Positions 15,278-22,568 of a stretch of 55,667 nucleotides of DNA are shown here, one piece after another; within the stretch, counting starts at the first letter, position 1, and the number at the start of each line of letters is the position of its first letter. The translations under genes were made by a program, and so were the position numbers. The stretch is from the NCBI GenBank assembly GCA_964633815.1, contig CAZWHW010000010.1, positions 1 to 55,667 on the forward strand. Direction: 5' to 3'. The notes under the pieces were generated by a model, which was given only the letters and a program-made list of their open reading frames with translations, was not told the origin of the DNA and searched no databases. The stretch is from CALKZN01 sp964633815 (GTDB lineage Bacteria > Pseudomonadota > Gammaproteobacteria > Arenicellales > Arenicellaceae).

Positions 15278-16021
15278 ATGAACGACGAAGAGCTGCTTAG
15301 ATATAGCAGGCAAATCTTTCTTCCAGGAGTGGATGTTGAAGGACAGGAACGGCTATTTAACTCGCATATTTTGATTATGGGAGTTGGCGGTCTTGGTTCT
15401 TTGTCTGCTGCATATATAGCAGCCGCAGGCGTTGGCCGTTTGACGTTGGTGGATGATGACAATGTTGATGTTAGTAATTTGCATCGTCAGTTACTCTACA
15501 CGCAAGAAGACTTGGGGGAACCGAAAGTTGAGGCAGCAAAAAGGCGCCTATTACTTAGTAATCCAAGTTGTAATATTTCTTGCATTAATAAACGTTTATC
15601 GGTTGAGCAATTAAAGGATTTGACGACATCGGTTGATATTGTTCTGGATGGCACTGATAATTTTGCTTCAAGATTGTTAATCAATCAGGCCTGTCATCGA
15701 TCAAAAACGCCATTATTATCGGCTGCGGTTACGCAATTTACAGGGCAATTATCTTTGTTTGATTTCGCGGCAGGATCGCCTTGCTATGCTTGCTTATACC
15801 CTGAAGTATCCGGTGAAGAAAATAATTGTGCTGAAAATGGTATTTTAGGCCCAGCTGCGGGTGTAATTGCTTCTTGGCAAGCTCTTTATGCTTTGAAATT
15901 TCTATTAGCTTATGAGGTAGAATGTTTGCATCATTTGCAGTTGATAGATATGCTTAGCGGCAGAAATAGAAATATAGCATTAACAAAAGACTGTAACTGT
16001 AAGATATGTAGCAGTAAATAG
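15278..16021 (+). CDS. MoeB/ThiF/HesA-family adenylyltransferase (E1-like)
   Basis: 247 residues from ATG 15278, chosen because the conserved N-terminus MNDEELLRYSRQIFLP begins there; an in-frame start further upstream adds 15 unrelated residues. Nucleotide motif GVGGLG (35-40), DGTDN (124-128), zinc cysteines C169/C172 (CYACLYP) and C241/C244 (CKIC), and C184 in CAENGILGP. Such enzymes adenylate a C-terminal Gly-Gly of MoaD or ThiS. Neither moaD nor thiS is in the window. Position after tusE is seen; a link to tRNA sulfur relay is only suggested by the neighbourhood. MoeB-like form (two zinc CxxC pairs) is favoured over ThiF. Confidence 0.85.
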   Translation: MNDEELLRYSRQIFLPGVDVEGQERLFNSHILIMGVGGLGSLSAAYIAAAGVGRLTLVDDDNVDVSNLHRQLLYTQEDLGEPKVEAAKRRLLLSNPSCNISCINKRLSVEQLKDLTTSVDIVLDGTDNFASRLLINQACHRSKTPLLSAAVTQFTGQLSLFDFAAGSPCYACLYPEVSGEENNCAENGILGPAAGVIASWQALYALKFLLAYEVECLHHLQLIDMLSGRNRNIALTKDCNCKICSSK

Positions 16022-16066
16022 TTGTTTGCTACATAAATTTAATTAGTTGCAAAAGATAGGTTTACG

Positions 16067-17167
16067 ATGGAAGAAAGCGTTTCGAATCATATTAAGGCGA
16101 GTGCCTTACTATCAAAAATTATTAAAGCTGGCGAGGCGATGGGTGCTTCAGATATTCATTTACGCTCTGGCGGTTCAATCAAAGTGCGTGTTGATGGTGT
16201 GATTATTGATATGGCAGGTTCACCTGTCATGCAAGCCAGTCAATTAGTGCCTTTGATGAAAGGGATCATGTCGCCGCCAAAATTCCAGGAATTCATGAAC
16301 AATAATCAAGTTGATGTTGCCTTTCAGGCAGACGATGGCCCGCGAGTACGAATCAATATGTTCCGACAGCTCGGGAAAACTGCTGTGGTAATGCGAATTA
16401 TTGGTGAAGAGATTCTCACGATTGAGCAGTTAGGTTTGCCTCAAGAGTTGTCAGATATTTCCAGTTTACGCCGAGGACTAGTAGTATTTTCTGGAGCAAC
16501 CGGTTCAGGTAAGTCAACGAGTATGGCGGCAATTTTAAATGAGATTAATAAAGATCGCTCAGAGCATATTCTTACTATTGAAGATCCAATTGAATATGTT
16601 TTCAAAGAAGAGAAATGCATTGTCTCTCAACGTGAAATAGGCTCTGATGTGCCAGATTTTAAATTAGCAATTAAGTCAGCCTTGCGTGAAGATCCTGATG
16701 TGATTTTAATGGGGGAGATGCGCGACCATGAAAGTATTGAATTTGCTTTAGAATTGGCTGAAACGGGGCATTTAGTTTTCTCAACTTTGCATGCCCCTAC
16801 AGCAGTGGAATCAATTTCAAGAATGGTGTCGAGTTTTCCTCCTGCAGGACAGTCTGCAATGCGGAACAAGCTGGCGAATAACTTAGAAGTTGTTGTTGCT
16901 CAACGTTTGGTAAGACGAACGAATAAAGGTCGTGCTGCGGCCTGTGAAGTGATGACAGTGAATGAATTGGTTAGTGAGATGATAATGGACGCTGATAAAA
17001 CTCACGAAATTGAAGATCTGTTAAAAGGCGAAGATGGCATTAAAGGCATGCTCCATTTTGACGAGCATTTAAGACGCTTAGCTGAAGACGATACTATTTC
17101 TCATGCAACTGCTCTTGAAAATGCTTCAAGTCGCACTGACTTGGAATTGAAGTTGCAGGGTTTTTAA
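16067..17167 (+). CDS. PilT/PilU-family type IV pilus retraction ATPase
   Basis: 366 residues. Motif order matches PilT-type hexameric ATPases: N-terminal GASDIHLR, Walker A GATGSGKS (143-150), ASP-type IEDPIEYVF, Walker B DVILMGE with REDPD before it (208-217), and HLVFSTLHAPTA. It powers pilus retraction (twitching motility, DNA uptake). The GATGSGKS loop and a C-terminal ASSRTDLELKL end resemble PilU; the REDPD and GEMRD stretch resembles PilT, so I do not assign one symbol. pilB, pilC and pilD are far downstream. The gene follows the Tus block by 45 bases and precedes the sulfotransferase. Confidence 0.88.
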   Translation: MEESVSNHIKASALLSKIIKAGEAMGASDIHLRSGGSIKVRVDGVIIDMAGSPVMQASQLVPLMKGIMSPPKFQEFMNNNQVDVAFQADDGPRVRINMFRQLGKTAVVMRIIGEEILTIEQLGLPQELSDISSLRRGLVVFSGATGSGKSTSMAAILNEINKDRSEHILTIEDPIEYVFKEEKCIVSQREIGSDVPDFKLAIKSALREDPDVILMGEMRDHESIEFALELAETGHLVFSTLHAPTAVESISRMVSSFPPAGQSAMRNKLANNLEVVVAQRLVRRTNKGRAAACEVMTVNELVSEMIMDADKTHEIEDLLKGEDGIKGMLHFDEHLRRLAEDDTISHATALENASSRTDLELKLQGF

Positions 17168-17229
17168 TTTATTTCTATTGCTTGGTATTTGTATTTGATC
17201 TCATTTCGTCTGATTTAGGCTAGAATTCT

Positions 17230-17773
17230 ATGAGTGCAATTAACGATGAGTTTAAGCACATATTCATACATAACCCTAAAGTTGCAGGTTCTTGGATGGA
17301 GGAAAAAGACTTTATTGGAGGGTCTGCTCATCAAAGTATATATGGATATCATAAAGAGGGAGTTAATATAGAGAAATATTTCAAATGGATGTTTGTTAGA
17401 AACCCTTATGATCGTTTGGTGTCATCCTTTTGCTATAGTCGAAGANNNNNNNNNNNNNNNNNNNNNNNNNNNNNNNNNNNNNNNNNNNNNNNNNNNNNNN
17501 NNNNNNNNNNNNNNNNNNNNNNNNNNNNNNNNNNNNNNNNNNNNNGAAGATCAAATGGTTTTAGATTTTGTTGGCAAGTTAGATAATTTAGAGATGGATT
17601 GGAGTTTTATCTGTAAAAAAATAGGAGTAAAATCCAGTATTGAGAAATCAAACCAATCATCTAGGACTGGACACTGGTTTGATTTTTATACGCCTAAATT
17701 ATTAGAAGTTGTGAATGATAAGTATGGCAAGGATTTCGAGATTTTTGACTTTCCTCGGTATTCAGCTTACTAA
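17230..17773 (+). CDS. sulfotransferase-family protein interrupted by an assembly gap
   Basis: 72 residues before and 75 after the N run. The first part has FIHNPKVAGSWM (PAPS 5'-phosphosulfate loop, usually PKVAGTS-like) and FVRNPYDRLVSSF (the RNPYDRLVS 3'-phosphate motif). The last part, DFVGKLDNLEMDWSFI and YGKDFEIFDF, matches the C-terminus of sulfotransferase family 2. Both flanks end exactly at a codon boundary (17446 and 17546), so a true gap length that is a multiple of three gives one gene. Expected role: transfer of sulfate from PAPS to a carbohydrate, such as a surface polysaccharide. Family call good; substrate unknown. Confidence 0.75.
17446..17545. other. assembly gap of 100 N
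   Basis: A run of exactly 100 Ns, a conventional placeholder for unknown distance, inside the sulfotransferase gene. The reading frames on the two sides differ by 100 mod 3, which is expected if the number is arbitrary. Judged against the usual size of family 2 domains, some 150-270 bases are probably missing. Confidence 0.99.
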
Positions 17774-17783
17774 TATAGAGCTG

Positions 17784-18245
17784 CTAACTTCTCAGGATCT
17801 CTAATATTTCATCCACGTGACCTTTGACGCGAACTTTGCGAAACTCGTGAGTTAATATACCGGCTTCATCAAAAATAAACGTGCTTCTCTCAATGCCCAT
17901 GTATTTTTTGCCGTACATGTTTTTTTCTTTGATGACATCCATAGCTTGGCAGAGTTCTTCTTCGATGTCGGCAATTAAGTCAAAAGGAAAATTATATTTA
18001 GCGATGAAATTGCTGTGTTTTTTTAAGCTATCTTTGGAAACACCTAGAATCTCAGTATTGAGAGATTGAAATTTGCTAAAGTGTTCAGTGAAGTCTTTGC
18101 CCTCTTGAGTGCAGCCCGGAGTGTTGTCTTTAGGGTAGAAATAGAGTACTAACTTTTCCCCATTTAAGTTACTTAATTTTCGTTTTTCGTTTTTTGTAGT
18201 AGCAACGATCAAGTCTGGAATTTTATCGCCAATAGAAATACTCAT
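17784..18245 (-). CDS. bcp: thioredoxin-dependent peroxiredoxin (BCP/PrxQ type)
   Basis: 153 residues. Peroxidatic cysteine C45 in PGCTQEGKDF with the usual KDNTPG context. The E. coli resolving cysteine five residues later is replaced by lysine (K50); C99 in EEELCQAMD is the only other cysteine and may serve, or the enzyme may work as a one-cysteine type. It reduces hydrogen peroxide and alkyl hydroperoxides using thioredoxin in the cytoplasm. It is convergent with the sulfotransferase gene and followed upstream by a HAD gene in the same direction. Secure family call. Confidence 0.93.
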   Translation of the reverse strand: MSISIGDKIPDLIVATTKNEKRKLSNLNGEKLVLYFYPKDNTPGCTQEGKDFTEHFSKFQSLNTEILGVSKDSLKKHSNFIAKYNFPFDLIADIEEELCQAMDVIKEKNMYGKKYMGIERSTFIFDEAGILTHEFRKVRVKGHVDEILEILRS

Positions 18246-18289
18246 ATTTGCCTCTGTAGATTGTCTAATTAATTTTTAATTGCTGAGAA

Positions 18290-18952
18290 TTATTGGATAA
18301 TTTCCCAGTTCTGTTTGTTTGCGTATGCGGTAAGTTTTTCATCTGGTGTGACGGCAATTGCATGTGTGACCACTTCTAAAAGAGGCAAATCGTTGTGTGA
18401 GTCGCTGTAAAACCAAGTTTCAGAATTTTCTAAAGTTATCCCAGAAAATTCTTCGGTTAAGAATGCATTCAATTTTTCAATTTTTCCTGATTGAAAACAA
18501 GGAATGCCACTAAGTTTGCCAGTGAAGCCATGAATATTTTGTTCAGGTTCAGTGGCGATTAGATGTTTGATGCCAAATAAATCCGCAATGGGACGGGTGA
18601 CAAAGCTATTCGTTGCTGTAATGATGATAGTTTCGTGGCCTTGTAGTTGATGCTGTTTCACTAAATCAAGCCGTTCTTGAGTGATCATTGGTTTGATATG
18701 AGATTTAAGATATTGCTCACGCCAAGTTTTGAGTTGTTTTAAGCTGTTATTTTTTAATGGGGTAAACTGAAAATCTAGAAATTCATGTATATTTAATGTT
18801 CCAGCTTGATATTGCGCATAAAAATAATCTTGTGCCTTTATTTGTTTTTGAGCATCCACTGCGCCAATTTCCGCCAGAAAAGCTCCCCAAGCGTGGTCGC
18901 TGTCACCTGTCAGTAGTGTGTTATCTAAATCGAATAATGCAAGTTGGGACAT
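18290..18952 (-). CDS. HAD-superfamily IB hydrolase (SerB-like phosphatase)
   Basis: 220 residues. HAD motif I is FDLDNTLLTGDSD (D8 and D10), motif II is TATNSF near residue 110, and motif IV is YSDSHNDLPLLE near residue 190, with a lysine (motif III) in between. The HAD-IB group includes SerB phosphoserine phosphatase and enzymes acting on small phosphorylated metabolites; the substrate cannot be told from sequence. A gene of this subfamily often lies divergent from rppH in gammaproteobacteria, as here (about 100 bases). Family sure, substrate unknown. Confidence 0.88.
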   Translation of the reverse strand: MSQLALFDLDNTLLTGDSDHAWGAFLAEIGAVDAQKQIKAQDYFYAQYQAGTLNIHEFLDFQFTPLKNNSLKQLKTWREQYLKSHIKPMITQERLDLVKQHQLQGHETIIITATNSFVTRPIADLFGIKHLIATEPEQNIHGFTGKLSGIPCFQSGKIEKLNAFLTEEFSGITLENSETWFYSDSHNDLPLLEVVTHAIAVTPDEKLTAYANKQNWEIIQ

Positions 18953-19053
18953 ATTGAATAAATTAAGTTGAGTTTAATAATTAGAGGAATAATTTTTATG
19001 ACAATATTATATCGACAATTGCAGTGATTAGTTGAATAAGAGACAATGTCTTG

Positions 19054-19584
19054 ATGAGTTTTATTGATTTTAATGATCCCAGTTTTGAGGATGACGGTTA
19101 TCGCCCGAATGTAGGCATCATAATCATCAACCAAGACGATAAAGTATTTTGGGCGAGACGAGTATCTGGCGATGGCTGGCAGTTTCCGCAAGGTGGGATT
19201 GATGTTGGCGAGAGTGTTATGGATGCAATGTATCGCGAACTTGAGGAAGAAACTGGTTTCTTGGCAACTGATGTTGAATTAGTGGGGCGCACCCAAAACT
19301 GGTTACGTTATGATCTGCCAGAAAAATATTTAAACGGTGCAAGAATGCCAGAATCTTCATTGAAGTCACGATTCAAAGGGCAAAAGCAGGTTTGGTTTTT
19401 GTTAAGGTTGTTAAATGAAGGTGTTCGGCCAAATTTTGAATTAAATGATTCTCCAGAATTTGATGATTGGCGTTGGATTGGTTATTGGTCTGCGGTCGAC
19501 AAAGTTGTAAATTTTAAAAGAAACGTTTACCAACAGGCACTGCATGAGCTAGCTATGCAAATGCCGAAAAAGCCTATAAATTAA
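19054..19584 (+). CDS. rppH: RNA pyrophosphohydrolase (Nudix)
   Basis: 176 residues from ATG 19054; a TTG three bases upstream is also in frame. The family core begins at DDGYRPNVGIII, so this copy has about ten extra N-terminal residues (MSFIDFNDPSFE). The Nudix box GGIDVGESVMDAMYRELEEETG is complete, followed by WLRYDLPEKY and KGQKQVWFLL typical of RppH. It removes pyrophosphate from 5'-triphosphate mRNA and so starts RNase E-dependent decay. Followed by the transpeptidase gene 20-30 bases later on the same strand. Secure. Confidence 0.95.
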   Translation: MSFIDFNDPSFEDDGYRPNVGIIIINQDDKVFWARRVSGDGWQFPQGGIDVGESVMDAMYRELEEETGFLATDVELVGRTQNWLRYDLPEKYLNGARMPESSLKSRFKGQKQVWFLLRLLNEGVRPNFELNDSPEFDDWRWIGYWSAVDKVVNFKRNVYQQALHELAMQMPKKPIN

Positions 19585-19613
19585 TTTATTATTAAGTAAG
19601 ACATTTGAAAAAA

Positions 19614-20816
19614 ATGAAATTATTATCGCGTGCTAGCGTTTCAATAGCACTTTTTGTTGTTCTTCAATTCACTTTTGCAGTCGAATTGGTTTTAGCCAAA
19701 GCACATTTATCGCGTGAAGCCGTTGCTAATTCATTAGCTCCTTTTGCAAAAGGCAACGAATTCCCTAATATTTTAGAGATAAGTTCAGATCAGAAAATAT
19801 CGATTGAATATACTCTCGATATAGATTTGCATGAGCATATAGCATCGATTTATCGCGCCTACAAGCCAGATTATGCGGCATTTGTTGCCATTGAGCCTGA
19901 TACTGGAAAAATTTTAAGCTTAACGTCCTATGTGAAAGATGAAGATTATGAGGATAATTTTGCTTTGGGAGCAACTTATCCAGCGGCATCCTTATTCAAA
20001 ATGGTTAGTGCTGCTGCGGCTATCGATACTAATAAAGTGTCTGCTAAGACAGTGATCCCTTTCAATGGAAAATCAACCACATTGTATAAAACGCAAGTGC
20101 TCCGCCATAAGGACAATAAATATACTCGCCGGATGCCTTTTAGTGAAGCATTTGCTCGATCGAGTAATCCAATATTTGGCCGTTTAGGGGTTGAGTATTT
20201 AAGTAGCGATTTGATTTTTAAATATGCCAAAAATATGGGCTTTGGAGATCGATTGGTGCAAGATTTACCCGTGTCTGCTAGTCAAATTGATATGACTTTA
20301 GGAGAGGAGTGGCAACGCGCTGAAGCTTCAAGTGGATTTACAAAAGATATTAATGTTAGTCCTGTTCATGCTGCAGCAATGGCGGCAGCTGTGGTGAATG
20401 ATGGGAAATTACTAGCACCATATGTAGTTGAAAAAGCATATAATAATGAGGGTGAACTTATTTACCAAGGCAAAAAGGATGTCGCAATGCAAATGTTTTC
20501 AAAATCTACTGCGTCGACTTTGAAAAAGATGATGCAAGAAACGACTCGTATTGGTTCAGCAAGAAAATCGTTTTCATCTCATCGTCGTTATAAAGCGTTT
20601 AAGAATGCAGAGTTTGGTGGCAAAACAGGATCATTGTCAGGGCTGACACCTAAAGGTCGTTATGGTTGGTTTGTTGGTTATGGCGAGCGTAATGGCAAAA
20701 AGATTGCCTATGCTTCTTTGGTGGTCTATCGAGATAAGTGGGTGGTTCGCCCAGCTCGGGTTGCTTTTGAAGTGTTGAATTATGTGTTCAAGCAATCTGT
20801 GAAAAGCGCATCATAA
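19614..20816 (+). CDS. stand-alone penicillin-binding transpeptidase-domain protein
   Basis: 400 residues from ATG 19614 (TTG 19605 is possible, giving MKKMKLL). N-terminal hydrophobic segment or signal peptide, then a transpeptidase domain with all three motifs: SLFK (129-132, counted from TTG), SSN (186-188) and KTG (340-342). There is no glycosyltransferase domain and almost none of the N-terminal non-catalytic domain of class B PBPs; the upstream part is only about 70 residues. Expected to cross-link or otherwise process peptidoglycan in the periplasm. It is placed after rppH, 20 bases, and its 3' end faces rfaE2. Family secure, precise class uncertain. Confidence 0.85.
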   Translation: MKLLSRASVSIALFVVLQFTFAVELVLAKAHLSREAVANSLAPFAKGNEFPNILEISSDQKISIEYTLDIDLHEHIASIYRAYKPDYAAFVAIEPDTGKILSLTSYVKDEDYEDNFALGATYPAASLFKMVSAAAAIDTNKVSAKTVIPFNGKSTTLYKTQVLRHKDNKYTRRMPFSEAFARSSNPIFGRLGVEYLSSDLIFKYAKNMGFGDRLVQDLPVSASQIDMTLGEEWQRAEASSGFTKDINVSPVHAAAMAAAVVNDGKLLAPYVVEKAYNNEGELIYQGKKDVAMQMFSKSTASTLKKMMQETTRIGSARKSFSSHRRYKAFKNAEFGGKTGSLSGLTPKGRYGWFVGYGERNGKKIAYASLVVYRDKWVVRPARVAFEVLNYVFKQSVKSAS

Positions 20817-20823
20817 AAAACGC

Positions 20824-21333
20824 TTAAGTAGAGCTTTCTTTTGGATTGTACGCTCGAATTTTTTCTAGTAATTTTGTCGTAGAACGGTCATGTTCAAATT
20901 CGATAGAATGTACCGAACCGCCTGTAGCTGTAACATATTCAGCGCCAACAATATTAGATATTTTCCAGTCGCCTCCTTTGACGAGAATATCAGGCTCGAT
21001 TGTTTTGATAAGTTTCAACGGGGTATCGTCATCAAAAATAATGACAGCATCAACGCAAGCTAATGCAGTCAAAAGCGCTTGACGATCGGTTTGAGGGTTA
21101 ATTGGTCGGTCACTGCCTTTGTTTTGTCGTTTAACGGAATCATCCGAATTAACGCCGATAATCAATGAGCCACCCAAGTTGCGTGCAGATTCTAAATAGC
21201 TGATATGACCACGATGCAATATATCAAAACAACCATTGGTAAAAACCAATGGTTTATTAAGTTGGTCAAGTTTTGATTTTAAATTGTTGTCATTGAGCGC
21301 AAAAATTTTGTTCGCTGAATTTAGCATGGGCAC
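20824..21333 (-). CDS. rfaE2: D-beta-D-heptose 1-phosphate adenylyltransferase (RfaE2 domain)
   Basis: 169 residues of the cytidylyltransferase superfamily: NGCFDILHRGHISYL with the HRGH motif (40-43), GVNSDDSVKRQNKG, and KGGDW near the end. It activates heptose 1-phosphate with ATP for ADP-heptose and the LPS inner core. E. coli HldE fuses this to a kinase domain; here the adenylyltransferase stands alone, so a separate kinase gene must be elsewhere. The first 20 residues (MPMLNSANKIFALN) form a short extra N-terminus. It lies downstream of dolP on the minus strand, in the same direction as dolP-yraN-lpoA. Secure. Confidence 0.93.
   Translation of the reverse strand: MPMLNSANKIFALNDNNLKSKLDQLNKPLVFTNGCFDILHRGHISYLESARNLGGSLIIGVNSDDSVKRQNKGSDRPINPQTDRQALLTALACVDAVIIFDDDTPLKLIKTIEPDILVKGGDWKISNIVGAEYVTATGGSVHSIEFEHDRSTTKLLEKIRAYNPKESST
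21231..21254 (-). other. perfect hairpin inside rfaE2 coding sequence
   Basis: Perfect 9-bp stem AACCATTGG (21231-21239) and CCAATGGTT (21246-21254) with a 6-base loop, at about codons 27-34 of rfaE2. On the transcript it is followed by GTTTTG. Could pause polymerase or ribosome; may be a coding coincidence. Confidence 0.3.
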
Positions 21334-21347
21334 TGCTTGGTTTTGTC

Positions 21348-21956
21348 TTATGAGTCTACGTTGCGAATTTCAAAAACACGCACAACTCGAACAACACCAC
21401 CTGTGGAGCGCGCTATTTCAGTCGCTCGATCAGCTTCTACTTGAGATACAATTCCCATTAAATAAACTGTGCTAAAACGGGTGACAACGCGCATTTGATT
21501 GGCTCGTGAGCCCATTTTTGCGATTAAAATACTTTTGACTTTGCCGGTGATGACGCTGTCATTTGCGCGACTCAATAAGCCTGTTTTTCCTGAAATGCGG
21601 ACTTCGTCAATTACTTGTCTTACGCCATTGGTAATATTTGCGTGGTCAATGATTTCTTTTTTTACATCTTCCGAAGTGGATTCACCAGTAAGTAACAAAA
21701 TGCCATTATAGCTGTCTGGCATGATAGTGGTTTGGGTTCGATAGCGTTTATTGGCTATAAGGAATTTCCTCATTTCTAATTCTATGCCTGAGTCATCGAA
21801 GTATTCTCCAGCTGTACGTCTGTCGTGAATAATATCGACAGTTTTGATGACTGCGGTTGCTACGGCTAATTCAATACAGGCTGAAATCAATAACATAGAT
21901 CCAGCAATCAGAGAAACTAGAGAAATTTTTTTAAACTGTTTAAGTGCTTTTTTCAT
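21348..21956 (-). CDS. dolP: BON-domain outer-membrane lipoprotein DolP (YraP)
   Basis: 202 residues. Lipobox ISAC with the lipidated cysteine at 27, after a basic, hydrophobic signal peptide. Two BON domains follow: about 46-115 (including GILLLTGESTSEDV) and 120-200 (VYLMGIVSQVEADRATEIARSTGGV). DolP binds anionic phospholipid, localises to the division site and supports outer-membrane integrity and BAM function. It is in the conserved rsmI / lpoA-yraN-...-dolP neighbourhood; the diaA gene usually present between yraN and dolP is missing here. Secure. Confidence 0.93.
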   Translation of the reverse strand: MKKALKQFKKISLVSLIAGSMLLISACIELAVATAVIKTVDIIHDRRTAGEYFDDSGIELEMRKFLIANKRYRTQTTIMPDSYNGILLLTGESTSEDVKKEIIDHANITNGVRQVIDEVRISGKTGLLSRANDSVITGKVKSILIAKMGSRANQMRVVTRFSTVYLMGIVSQVEADRATEIARSTGGVVRVVRVFEIRNVDS

Positions 21957-22108
21957 AGTGTTAAATAAACCGAAAATGAATAATGATATTTATATAAAAG
22001 AAGAAATGGATTGGTTAAATAATTATAGTGATCAATTAACTCACAATTTTAGTAAATAACCAAGCTATGAAAATTTTAAAATGATTTATATAAAGTAATG
22101 TTTCTTGG

Positions 22109-22528
22109 TTATTCAGTTATTACATTTTTTATCCAATGAATATTAGGATGCTCTTTATTGCCATGCAAGCCTATCACGTCAATTCGACAAGGCAAATAGC
22201 CTAAATTGTTTGTCATCGTATAATGATTGATCGCAGTTTTGATACGTTTTAATTTTTGTGGGCCTATGGATTCTACCGGAGTGCCGAAATTGATATTTTT
22301 TCTATAGCGCACCTCGATGAATACAAGGCTTTGTTGGTCGCGCATAATTAGATCTATTTCTCCTCTAGGACAGTGGTAATTTTTTGTAACAAGCTTGAGG
22401 CGTTGTTTTTGTAGATATTCACAAGCTAACCGCTCGGTCTGTTGGCCAATCGAACGGGTTAAGTTTTTAGTCTTACTTTTGTTTTGATATGAAAATGTAG
22501 TAAACAGGTCTTTAATATTTTTATGCAT
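22109..22528 (-). CDS. yraN: YraN family protein (UPF0102, predicted endonuclease-like)
   Basis: 139 residues. The typical block is present: RSIGQQTERLACEYLQKQ, NYHCPRGEIDLIMRDQQSLVFIEVRYR (the GEIDLI and FVEVK-like PD-(D/E)XK nuclease motif), and INHY near the C-terminus. The first 25 residues, with many K and T, form an extra N-terminal stretch; a later start cannot be excluded. Located between lpoA and dolP as in E. coli. Enzymatic activity is unproven for the family. Confidence 0.9.
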   Translation of the reverse strand: MHKNIKDLFTTFSYQNKSKTKNLTRSIGQQTERLACEYLQKQRLKLVTKNYHCPRGEIDLIMRDQQSLVFIEVRYRKNINFGTPVESIGPQKLKRIKTAINHYTMTNNLGYLPCRIDVIGLHGNKEHPNIHWIKNVITE

Positions 22529-22568
22529 AATTCACCTCCATGTGAATTGAGTATTTGCTAGTGTTTGT

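Noticed and set aside
17230..17773. Frameshift in the sulfotransferase gene
   Set aside because: The two halves are in different frames only because 100 Ns are an arbitrary spacer; both flanks end at codon boundaries.
22056..22112. Inverted repeat ATAACCAAG/CTTGGTTAT near the yraN stop
   Set aside because: Nine-base arms are 39 bases apart in AT-rich DNA and overlap the stop codon; too weak to call.
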